The translations under genes and the position numbers were made by a program. Below the pieces are notes generated by a model. It saw nothing but the letters and a program-made list of their open reading frames with translations, was not told the origin of the DNA and did no database searches. A stretch of 57,990 bases of DNA. It comes from Chlamydiae bacterium CG10_big_fil_rev_8_21_14_0_10_42_34 (GTDB taxonomy: Bacteria > Chlamydiota > Chlamydiia > Chlamydiales > SM23-39). Shown here piece after piece: positions 25,118 through 32,805 of this stretch. The number at the start of each line of letters is the position of its first letter. Within the stretch, counting starts at the first letter, position 1. The DNA is taken from positions 1-57,990 of the forward strand of contig PFAD01000007.1 in assembly GCA_002773795.1 (NCBI GenBank), in the 5' to 3' direction.

Positions 25118-25143
25118 CTCCCTCTTTTATTAAGAGGTACATT

Positions 25144-26799
25144 GTGCGCGTTCTATTTTTTTCCCTTTGGATCGTCCAAGGTTTTGCTGCATTTAATCTA
25201 ACCTGGGGCACACCTGCGGTCAGCCTCGACAGCAACCCACCAATAGGTGACACCGATGCAAACGCATCGATTGCAATCGACCCACAAGGCAATGCAATCG
25301 CTACTTGGGGAAGATCTTCAGGCATGGGCGCAATTGATGACATCTGGGTTGCTGCGTATAACCACTCACTTAGAGTTTGGACGGGAGCCACTAAGATCTC
25401 TGGAGGTGGCAATGCCTCAAATTCAAAAGTAGCATTAGATGAAAATGGAAATGGAATTCTAATTTGGGATGAAGGCTTCCCTACACAAATCATGTCGAGA
25501 ACGCTCTCTGCAGAAGGTGTTTGGTCTCCCGATCTTTCAATGCCACCTACAATCATCCATGAGTCAATCAACGCACAAACAGCACCACACATTGGAATCG
25601 ACTCATCAGGGAATGCTCTTGCAATTTGGATGGAATACTTTTCAGGCGCATACCACATCTACTCAGCAAAAAAACAGCTTGATCAACCCTGGATTCCTCT
25701 CGGCGAAATTTCGTCGGGATTGCTAAGCTCAACACTTTCAAAAAACAAAGCGCTTCGGATCAATGGTTCTGGCGAGGCTATTGCTGTATGGCAAGAAGCA
25801 AATGGGCAGCTCTCTGAAATTCATGGAGCCCGTTATGTTCAAGGAGCATGGACTGTCCCTATCACAATTTCTGCAGAACCTGAGCTAAGCTCACTCACAC
25901 CTGCTGCTGCAATCGATACATCGGGCAATGCAACGATAGTTTGGAATCAAAACCAAAAAATACAGTCCAAAACAATCACAAGTGGCGTTCTCTCTACCTC
26001 TGCGCTCACAATTTCAGATCCTGAATATAGCGCGCAACATCCCGATCTAGAAATGGATCAAGCTGGCAATGCTGTCGTTGTATTTGAGCGTTACAACTCA
26101 CTACATAAATTCGTTGCAGGGGCCCAACTCCTTGCCAATGCGACAAGCTGGTCAAATCCTGTAGACATATCAGGACCTAGCCCTGCAAACTCTGCCTCTG
26201 CAGGATACCCGGTCCTTTCATTGAATAAAATTGGAGACGGGGTCGTCATCTGGAAAGAAGACACAGAAAGTAATATCATCATTCAGGGCGCAGGTTTTTC
26301 GCTGGGAACTTGGTCTTTTATTAAGACGCTTTCATCACTAACAGGGCAATCAGGAGCCAACACTCCAACCTATGACCTAGCTGTTGCCGTGAATTTAGCG
26401 GGTAATATCATGGCTGTTTGGCCAGAAGATCCGACAGGCGCAAGCTCTCTTCAAGTGAAAGCTACCGCCGGAGTTGGTTTGGCAAATACAGGCCCGCTAC
26501 CACCCCTTGCAGACCCTGAAACGATGATCTCTGGAGTTGCTTCAGGCTATCAAATCCTTCGTAAATTCCCAGCTCATGCAAATCTGATTAACATCTTAAA
26601 GTGGACTCCATCACCAACAGCAGCATACTATCGAATTTATAGAGGCAATCTCCTAACGTTAATAGACACAACCTATAGCCCTGGCTACCAAGACCACCAA
26701 AGGATTCCAAAGAAAACAGAGACCTATTTAATTACGGCAGTCGATGCAAATGGACAAGAGAGCAGCCCTGTTACAATCGTTGTTTCTCCGATTAAATAG
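25144..26799 (+). CDS. Secreted beta-propeller-like repeat protein, 551 aa
   Basis: The signal peptide is MRVLFFSLWIVQGFAAF, read from a GTG start with AGAGGT upstream. The body contains at least eight repeats of roughly 50 residues, each with a D-x-x-G-N-A-x-x-x-W type core: DPQGNAIATWGR, DENGNGILIWDE, DSSGNALAIWME, NGSGEAIAVWQE, DTSGNATIVWNQ, DQAGNAVVVFER, NKIGDGVVIWKE and NLAGNIMAVWPE. This pattern predicts a beta-propeller. The last 80 residues (about 470-551) resemble a fibronectin type III-like domain with YYRIYRGNLLTLI and YLITAVDANGQESSP. The protein is probably exported and may sit at the cell or inclusion surface. It has its own strong promoter. Confidence 0.85.
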   Translation: MRVLFFSLWIVQGFAAFNLTWGTPAVSLDSNPPIGDTDANASIAIDPQGNAIATWGRSSGMGAIDDIWVAAYNHSLRVWTGATKISGGGNASNSKVALDENGNGILIWDEGFPTQIMSRTLSAEGVWSPDLSMPPTIIHESINAQTAPHIGIDSSGNALAIWMEYFSGAYHIYSAKKQLDQPWIPLGEISSGLLSSTLSKNKALRINGSGEAIAVWQEANGQLSEIHGARYVQGAWTVPITISAEPELSSLTPAAAIDTSGNATIVWNQNQKIQSKTITSGVLSTSALTISDPEYSAQHPDLEMDQAGNAVVVFERYNSLHKFVAGAQLLANATSWSNPVDISGPSPANSASAGYPVLSLNKIGDGVVIWKEDTESNIIIQGAGFSLGTWSFIKTLSSLTGQSGANTPTYDLAVAVNLAGNIMAVWPEDPTGASSLQVKATAGVGLANTGPLPPLADPETMISGVASGYQILRKFPAHANLINILKWTPSPTAAYYRIYRGNLLTLIDTTYSPGYQDHQRIPKKTETYLITAVDANGQESSPVTIVVSPIK

Positions 26800-26810
26800 G
26801 AGCCGAAAGA

Positions 26811-26831
26811 TCCCGCTCATTACGGGCGGGA
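26811..26831. terminator. Hairpin between convergent genes
   Basis: TCCCGC (26811-26816) pairs with GCGGGA (26826-26831) in the 36-base gap between two convergent genes. T-runs are weak on both sides, so it is a probable but modest bidirectional terminator. Confidence 0.5.
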
Positions 26832-26835
26832 AAAA

Positions 26836-27585
26836 TTAGAAACGAATACCGAGACCAAGACCAAACGTAGCGCTGCTGACATCGACATCAGAATCGATAC
26901 TGCTGACCTCATCTGGCTCGATTTTTAAAACCTTCCAAGAATAGTCGGCGAAAAGATCGAGAAAAATATTGGGGAAGCGAGAAATCGGGAAAATTAAAAA
27001 CCCCCCATCAAAACCAGCACCAATGCCAATCTCATTGTCTTCGCCTCTAACAAATGGAGTATAATTATCCATCATCATCATAAAAAGACGAGGAGCCGCA
27101 CCTGCATAGACTGCGATCGAGTCACAAAAATAGTGGACGACTTTAAATCCAAGCGTCAAAGTTGCTAATTTAAAATCAATTTGTTCAGTCCCACCAATGG
27201 CTTGTCCCTCTTTTTGAAAATAGCTCCCATCCATCCAGAGCATGAGAGGACCCCACAATTTACAAAGAGCCTCAGCCCGAAAAGTAAAGCCCCCATTGTC
27301 AAAGAATTGTCGCATCTCGGAGTCAGCAAACCAAAAGTATCCAGGCTTAAAAGCAACAGACCATTTCTTCTCGAGCTGTGGAACTACCTTTTTTTCACTT
27401 TCCTCAAACTCATTAGCAACTAAATCCTCATCTCCTAAATCGTCGTTTCTTTCCGGAAAACCATTGTTCCTAACCTCTGAAGAAACTTCAAACTTTGATT
27501 GTGTGGATGCATTACAATCGAATGATTCTTGCGCAAAAGAGCCAAGAGGTAATGACAAAAGAAGAACGAGGACAAACGCTTTCAT
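26836..27585 (-). CDS. Outer-membrane beta-barrel-like protein
   Basis: 249 residues with signal peptide MKAFVLVLLLSLPLGSFAQE (start chosen at 27585; a longer frame to 27636 lacks a site). After an acidic linker (about 20-75) the sequence alternates hydrophobic and polar residues in strand-like blocks (WSVAFKPGYFWFADSEMR, LATLTLGFKVVHYFCDSIAV, IFLDLFADYSWKVLKIE). It ends in GLGLGIRF with a terminal Phe, the usual signal for outer-membrane barrel assembly. About 8 strands are likely, as in OmpA/OmpX-type barrels. Substrate or role unknown. Confidence 0.82.
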   Translation of the reverse strand: MKAFVLVLLLSLPLGSFAQESFDCNASTQSKFEVSSEVRNNGFPERNDDLGDEDLVANEFEESEKKVVPQLEKKWSVAFKPGYFWFADSEMRQFFDNGGFTFRAEALCKLWGPLMLWMDGSYFQKEGQAIGGTEQIDFKLATLTLGFKVVHYFCDSIAVYAGAAPRLFMMMMDNYTPFVRGEDNEIGIGAGFDGGFLIFPISRFPNIFLDLFADYSWKVLKIEPDEVSSIDSDVDVSSATFGLGLGIRF

Positions 27586-27708
27586 AACAAACCTATACCT
27601 AGATGAAACTATGGTATTCACAGACAAATTTGTCAAATATAGGAATTTTTTATTTTCAAAAAAAAAATTGTCATTTATGCTCTCAGCTCATTTTAACGGG
27701 AGTGGTAT

Positions 27709-29871
27709 ATGGCAGAAACTAGCAGAATAACACAGACATTGTGCAGGATTCCGCATGATTACACTAAAGAGGCATCTAAAGATCGCACTTTTCAAGGGCA
27801 ACTCAAAACCAATCTCGTTGGAAGAGCACTGGTTCTAGGTGTTTCAATGCTCTTACATGCAGAAGCGGTGTGTCGAGCTGTCTACATCTGTTTTTTAACC
27901 ATTAAAGACTCATTTTCACAAACAGATCACGAGCTCATAAAAAGACAAGCAATATCTTGTTCTGGCGCCTATAAAGCAAGCTGGGAATCATTTTTTACCG
28001 CCATCTTCCAATACGACCCCAAAAAACTTAAAAACTCAGTGATGCCAAAAACTTTAATCAGTGAGCAAACAAAAGTTGTTCAAATTGAAAGACGGTCATC
28101 TCATCTAGCTAACTTTCATGCCGATTCAGGATCTGATGATGATTTCGTACAAGTTAGCGCTAAACCTTCTCCCACTTTAACTCCCTTTGACAGTGAGTTT
28201 GGCTTTGACATAACTGCCCCCTCGTCTGCTCAATCTTCTAGAAAACATTCTGTAATCAGCAGTGATGGTTTTGAACATGTTCAATACCCATCGAACCCCC
28301 CTTCAGTTCACAGCGCAAGTACATTTAATAGCGAAACATTCGAAGAAATCGAATTACCACCAAACAATGTTGACAAAGAAAAGGCCCCATCAAGTCACGG
28401 CAGTGATGGCTTTGGCAGCATAAGCACTCAGTCCTTTGATCTAGTCGGCAAGTCTCCGGCAGGCTCACCACATCAACTCCCGTTGGAACCTGATTCTCCA
28501 CCAATTGAGATTGAACTCCCTTCAAACAAAAGCAATGGAGAAAAGACTCCATCAGTTCATAGCAGCGACACATTTGATACTCTAAGCACTCAATCCTTTG
28601 ATGTAATCGATAAGTCCCCTACAGGGTCTCCTCGACAACAACCAATCGAGCCTGATTCGCCACCAGGAACGAATAAATTGTCAGATTCCCCCGAGATTCC
28701 CCAAGAATGTATTCATCAAGCAATAGAATACATGACGGCCCTTATCCATCCGTCAACACAATCAATTCGCCCCCTTCAGCAAGAAAAGCTTCTGATTGAA
28801 CAAGAAAAAATGCTCTTAAGCAAACGAATCGAAGCTCTAGCAATGCAGCTGCGCCCTTTGTCTCCAACAGAGGTTGAAAAATATTTTCATACTGCAAATG
28901 AGGGGGCGCACAGACAAATTGATTTACACCAGGGAAATTTTCAGTATCTTACCGGTATAAATCATCATTTTGACGACATCCGCTGGGAAATCAACACCCA
29001 ACAAATGGGCAGCCTCAACATTGCCTACTGCCAGTACACGTATGATAAAAGCAAAGTAAAACCAGAAAACCTCTTTAATGAAATGGTTATAAAAATAGGG
29101 CGTCAAAATTATCCTGTTAAAATTTTTGGGATTTTAGATCCCTATAATGGACAAAGAGCCGCTCTTTTTATCAAAGAATCCTTCCAAGACTATTTTGAGA
29201 AAAATGTAGTCGAAATGAGTAATAACCGACTCACCGATGCAAGTATATTTAATGCGCTTTCACGCACTCTTTTGGAGTTAAACCAAGAATTTTTATCGAG
29301 CTACAAGGATAAAAAATTGGAATTATTGGATAAATCGATTGCTGAACAGGGCTGTTCTGCAATCATTGCTGTTCAAATAAACAAGAAAATTTGGATTGCA
29401 AATCTAGGATCCTCAAGAGCCGTAGCCGCTATTGGACCGTCATGCACACAAATCACTGAAGACCAGTTTGCTACAATGGAGCCGTATAGAAATGAGATCC
29501 AAACTCTTGGGGGCCACGTAGATGAACAAGGGCTTGTGAACGGAGAGTTCTCGAGAGCTACCCTATTTGGCTGCTATGGACTAAATAAAGTCTTAAGCGC
29601 AAAACCGTTCATAAATGTCGTTGACCTAAGAATGACTCCTAACGGAAGTCGCCTGTTTTTAGGCACCTCTGCATATTTTGAGGGCTTAAGCTCCAGAAAT
29701 ATTGCAAATACACTTCATATTAAAGAAAAGCTCTCAACTGAGCAAGTTGCCCACGATCTCACCTACTCGATCCAAAAACACAAAGAAGTAAAGTCGCTTG
29801 CATGCATGCATGTAGAACTCATTAAAGATATTGGATCTTCAAGCTGGGAACCAGTTGAGCGTAAAGAATAA
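27709..29871 (+). CDS. Large PP2C-like protein with altered catalytic residues, 720 aa
   Basis: N-terminal region (about 1-110) with a hydrophobic segment LVGRALVLGVSMLLHAEAVC. A Ser/Pro/Asp/Glu-rich linker (about 135-330) holds tandem copies of about 52 residues (DGFGSISTQSFDLVGKSP and DTFDTLSTQSFDVIDKSP). The C-terminal PP2C phosphatase-like domain covers about 400-710. PP2C landmarks align, but key metal ligands differ: DGHGG reads D477-P-Y-N-G, the G-D-S-R motif reads NLGSSRAV (Ser568 for Asp), and the late DG motif reads GTSAYFEG. It is probably a pseudophosphatase or an atypical one. The start has GGGAGTGG before ATG 27709. The architecture suits a host-directed or inclusion-membrane protein; that is inference. 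Confidence 0.8.
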   Translation: MAETSRITQTLCRIPHDYTKEASKDRTFQGQLKTNLVGRALVLGVSMLLHAEAVCRAVYICFLTIKDSFSQTDHELIKRQAISCSGAYKASWESFFTAIFQYDPKKLKNSVMPKTLISEQTKVVQIERRSSHLANFHADSGSDDDFVQVSAKPSPTLTPFDSEFGFDITAPSSAQSSRKHSVISSDGFEHVQYPSNPPSVHSASTFNSETFEEIELPPNNVDKEKAPSSHGSDGFGSISTQSFDLVGKSPAGSPHQLPLEPDSPPIEIELPSNKSNGEKTPSVHSSDTFDTLSTQSFDVIDKSPTGSPRQQPIEPDSPPGTNKLSDSPEIPQECIHQAIEYMTALIHPSTQSIRPLQQEKLLIEQEKMLLSKRIEALAMQLRPLSPTEVEKYFHTANEGAHRQIDLHQGNFQYLTGINHHFDDIRWEINTQQMGSLNIAYCQYTYDKSKVKPENLFNEMVIKIGRQNYPVKIFGILDPYNGQRAALFIKESFQDYFEKNVVEMSNNRLTDASIFNALSRTLLELNQEFLSSYKDKKLELLDKSIAEQGCSAIIAVQINKKIWIANLGSSRAVAAIGPSCTQITEDQFATMEPYRNEIQTLGGHVDEQGLVNGEFSRATLFGCYGLNKVLSAKPFINVVDLRMTPNGSRLFLGTSAYFEGLSSRNIANTLHIKEKLSTEQVAHDLTYSIQKHKEVKSLACMHVELIKDIGSSSWEPVERKE

Positions 29872-29874
29872 TAA

Positions 29875-29902
29875 AAGAAAAAAGGGCGCATTAGCGCCCT
29901 TT
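29875..29902. terminator. Bidirectional terminator
   Basis: AAAGGGCGC (29881-29889) and GCGCCCTTT (29894-29902) form a perfect stem with loop ATTA, preceded by AAAAGAA. It is a strong terminator for the minus-strand gene, whose stop codon lies in the hairpin, and can also serve the plus-strand gene ending at 29871. Confidence 0.88.
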
Positions 29903-31045
29903 CAATCCACTGAACGTTGTTACAATTGCGTGGTGATCAGATAACGCAGTCTTTGTGCTGTAGTCTGCATCAAAACCTTCCACCAAATGAGATTCGAGCA
30001 AACTGATCCCTTTCTCAACAACAGGAAGATTCATCCCATCAACATTCCTTTTAAAAAAAGAGATGAAATCGCTTGACCGTTCTTGCCCATCAAAAACAGG
30101 GGCCCATTGACTCACAAGCTCATGTGAATGGGTAGGTCCAGTCTCTCGGTAGCTATGATAAAGATACTTAGAAAGCAGTTCTTTATCAGCTTCCCTATCT
30201 AAGTGAAGACTGCCCACAAAAAGGGTCGGTAAGTTAAGCGCTTTGCTAGCTAAAGAGTCAACGATTTGAGCAACTTGCTCAACCCGCAGTTTTTGAGCAT
30301 TTGCATCGGGAACTAGCTGTGTTCCAATGATCCTTGCGCAAGGCTCTTTGGCATCAGGAAATGCTTTAATCTCAAGACACTCAAAGCCTCTAGCTACTTT
30401 TGAATTATTATTAAATTCTTGGTGAGCAAAGTTATGAACTGCACACTTGGAAATAACCATGCAGCCACTTTCACCACAATGGGTAAAAAAGTTTGCATAA
30501 CTGTCTCCTAGTTTTGCAATCAACGTCTCAACTAAAGCCGTGTCATATACCTCTTGTAAAACAATCACATCTGCATTTTCTTTCTGAATTTTTTCGACTA
30601 TCCGATCAACTCGCGCACTCCAATGGATCACTCCATGATCATAATGCAAACCACCACCATGACCGCGGATGTTCCAAGTCATTACAGTTGCCTTACCATC
30701 GATCAGTTCAACTTCGGAAGCTTTCCCTTTGACTCGGGTAAATCCATCTTTTTGGAAATAAAATCCTGCAGAGCGAAAAACCTTGCTTCCAAGACTTAAT
30801 ACAGCAGCAGAAAGCGCAATATAAGTTCCTGCAAAACAAAAACCTAAAACAGCGCCTAAGACAATCAGAGTCCGTATTCCAATCTCTTTTATTTTACTCG
30901 ACGCATTATCAAATTTATTTGGTTCTAAAGGAGCAACTAGACGATACCCTAGCATCCCGTAAGTCCAAGAAAAAACATCAGACATCTTTGAAGATATATC
31001 AAATAAGTCTCGATCTAAATCATCAAAATACGACTCTTCGATCAT
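29891..31045 (-). CDS. Endonuclease/exonuclease/phosphatase (EEP) fold protein with altered active site
   Basis: 384 residues. Two hydrophobic segments (about 58-90) precede an EEP domain (about 118-380) of the neutral sphingomyelinase/nuclease kind. Kept motifs are VMTWNIRGHG (Asn125), VIVLQEVYD (Glu165), SSDFISFF (Asp326, as in the I-D-Y-I-F strand) and ALSDHHAIVTTF (Asp370-His371). Two catalytic positions differ: the T-H-L motif reads IIGTQLVPD (Gln243), and G-D-x-N reads FVGSLHLD (Ser279, His281). Metal-dependent hydrolysis may therefore be lost or changed. It converges with the PP2C-like gene and shares its terminator. There is no classical signal peptide; membrane anchoring is likely. 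Confidence 0.82.
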   Translation of the reverse strand: MIEESYFDDLDRDLFDISSKMSDVFSWTYGMLGYRLVAPLEPNKFDNASSKIKEIGIRTLIVLGAVLGFCFAGTYIALSAAVLSLGSKVFRSAGFYFQKDGFTRVKGKASEVELIDGKATVMTWNIRGHGGGLHYDHGVIHWSARVDRIVEKIQKENADVIVLQEVYDTALVETLIAKLGDSYANFFTHCGESGCMVISKCAVHNFAHQEFNNNSKVARGFECLEIKAFPDAKEPCARIIGTQLVPDANAQKLRVEQVAQIVDSLASKALNLPTLFVGSLHLDREADKELLSKYLYHSYRETGPTHSHELVSQWAPVFDGQERSSDFISFFKRNVDGMNLPVVEKGISLLESHLVEGFDADYSTKTALSDHHAIVTTFSGLKGR

Positions 31046-31120
31046 ACAAATCCCTGGGGTTAAGATCCGAGGAATAGTGCCATAATCTTTTTTTTAAAGT
31101 CGAGGGGTTTTGAAAAGAAT

Positions 31121-31726
31121 TTATTTTAAAATTTCGACGTTGCCGGAGCCTAGCTCGTAATAGCCCCCAATGCAATTGATCTTCTTTTTTGCGATCAGCT
31201 TCTTCAAGACAGGGGTTTTTTTCAAATGCTGGACGATAGAGCGAACGTTATCCTTAACAGCTTCTTCGACATTTTTCGCACCCTTGATTGCAGGTCCAAT
31301 TAAGTCGGCAATTGCTTCGATATCTTGCGTGTGACCATCTAAGACAGCAGTAACAGCTCCACATGCTTCATGACCTAAAATCAATAAGCAAGAGCATCCT
31401 AAGTGGTCTGCTGCATATTCTATACTATCGAGCTCAACGGGGCCGACAACATTGCCAGCCACTCTTACAATAAACAGATCCCCAAGACCTTGATCAAAAA
31501 TAATTTCTGGAGCAACTCGAGAATCAGAACAGCCGACAATAATTGCAAAAGGCTTTTGTTTTGCAGCTATGGCCTCGCGTCGATCCGAGGAGTGATTTGG
31601 ACGCATTAACTGATCTGCAACGTATCTATGATTTCCATCGATCAATAACTGCAGCGCATTTGATGGGGTTATTGAAAACCCCAAATTGGCAACCAAACAA
31701 GATAGAAAAAAAATGGTCTTTCTCAT
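31121..31726 (-). CDS. Beta-class carbonic anhydrase with signal peptide
   Basis: Zinc enzyme that interconverts CO2 and bicarbonate. Motifs with the zinc ligands are plain: IIVGCSDSRVAPEIIFDQG (Cys and the Asp-Arg dyad) and LLILGHEACGAVTAVLDG (His and Cys). FIVRVAGNVVG and IGGYYELGSGNVEIL complete the fold. The N-terminus MRKTIFFLSCLVANLGFSIT is a signal peptide, so the enzyme is probably periplasmic, perhaps buffering the envelope or inclusion. 201 aa in total. It follows the DMT-type transporter gene after 40 bases on the same strand, so they may be co-transcribed. Confidence 0.93.
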   Translation of the reverse strand: MRKTIFFLSCLVANLGFSITPSNALQLLIDGNHRYVADQLMRPNHSSDRREAIAAKQKPFAIIVGCSDSRVAPEIIFDQGLGDLFIVRVAGNVVGPVELDSIEYAADHLGCSCLLILGHEACGAVTAVLDGHTQDIEAIADLIGPAIKGAKNVEEAVKDNVRSIVQHLKKTPVLKKLIAKKKINCIGGYYELGSGNVEILK

Positions 31727-31766
31727 ATTTGATCGAATAGACGATTTCTTTTAGCTTGTCAATTTT

Positions 31767-32699
31767 TTAAAACCCAATTGCAGCTGCAACAGCGCGCCAA
31801 TCTACGGTCCCCACAATTAAGCCGAAAGCGCAAAGCTGGCATGCTCTCCAGTTGACCTGCTCCTGGTAGAGCTTTTGCCCCCAAAGGTTAGTTAAAATAA
31901 TTCCAACGACAGAAAAAATTGGAAAAATGACCGCATTTTGAAGTGGGTTTGCCATCTCTGTAGCCCAGATGAGAAAAAATGTGCACAAAAGATTTGAAAT
32001 GCCACCAGCCATTCCGTAGAGAATTTCGCCCCCTTTCGGCACACTCGGCTTTGAGCGAAGATAGATAATCACTTGTAAAACACCTGCGAAAAAGAACATA
32101 AACGGAGTGAACCATTCGCTTTTGATCTGCTCTAGTGTAAAAAATGAGACCAGCTCTTCGGGATGGGCAAGTCCTGTCAACATCGCGCGCCATTGGTAGA
32201 GGCCTAAAAGCAGGACATGAAAAATAAACATAGCCGTAGAAAATACAAGCCACTGCTTGAGCTCTTTCATCCCTTCAAGCCCCTTTGCACCCCAAAATAA
32301 CCCCAGCAAAACTAAGACAGATCCAAATGCATGCCATGCATTGTAAACAAAACCTAAACTCGCGCCAAAGATCAGCGCCATGAGAAGCCCCGGCATTACC
32401 GTAGCAGAGTTCAAGATGGCAAATGTGAAGCCTGGAGGTCCCTTTTCAACCGCCTTTCCCAAAGAAAATAGCATTGAAAAAAGGATTGCCCCAGCAAAAC
32501 ACCCCAAAAGTGCAGGCGCAAGAGGGATCGAAAAATCTCCAGTCCGAACAGGACCAAGTAGTATGGCAAAAATAAACGAAGTGGCCATTTGGAAAACGAA
32601 ATATCCTTTGGAATTTCCTCCAATATCAATCCCTTTTCTTACCGTTAGGTTCGTAAACGGCATAAATAATCCCGCAATGAGAGCAAGTAAAATTCCCAT
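31767..32699 (-). CDS. DMT/RhaT-like multi-span transporter
   Basis: 310 residues with about ten hydrophobic spans, beginning MGILLALIAGLFMPFTNLTV. The layout and motifs such as GPPGFTFAILNSATVMPGLL and FPIFSVVGIILTNLWGQKLY resemble L-rhamnose/proton symporters (RhaT) and the wider drug/metabolite transporter superfamily. Start 32699 is favoured because AAGGA lies upstream; the frame extends to 32735. The cargo is unknown; a sugar or metabolite is a guess. It precedes the carbonic anhydrase gene on the same strand. Confidence 0.82.
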   Translation of the reverse strand: MGILLALIAGLFMPFTNLTVRKGIDIGGNSKGYFVFQMATSFIFAILLGPVRTGDFSIPLAPALLGCFAGAILFSMLFSLGKAVEKGPPGFTFAILNSATVMPGLLMALIFGASLGFVYNAWHAFGSVLVLLGLFWGAKGLEGMKELKQWLVFSTAMFIFHVLLLGLYQWRAMLTGLAHPEELVSFFTLEQIKSEWFTPFMFFFAGVLQVIIYLRSKPSVPKGGEILYGMAGGISNLLCTFFLIWATEMANPLQNAVIFPIFSVVGIILTNLWGQKLYQEQVNWRACQLCAFGLIVGTVDWRAVAAAIGF

Positions 32700-32805
32700 A
32701 AAAAATTCCTTTAGAGTCCAATCAACTGGATGCAATATATATCAGATGGGCAAATTATTCACTCAATACGTATAATCAGAAACATTGGAAAAATTGGGTT
32801 CGTAC

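Noticed and set aside
25059-25658. 199-codon minus-strand ORF
   Set aside because: Wholly antisense to the secreted repeat protein and its promoter region, without a ribosome binding site. Its length reflects the codon bias of the real gene.
27242-27730. 162-codon plus-strand ORF
   Set aside because: Antisense to the outer-membrane barrel gene, which has a signal peptide and terminal Phe; it also overlaps the start of the PP2C-like gene.
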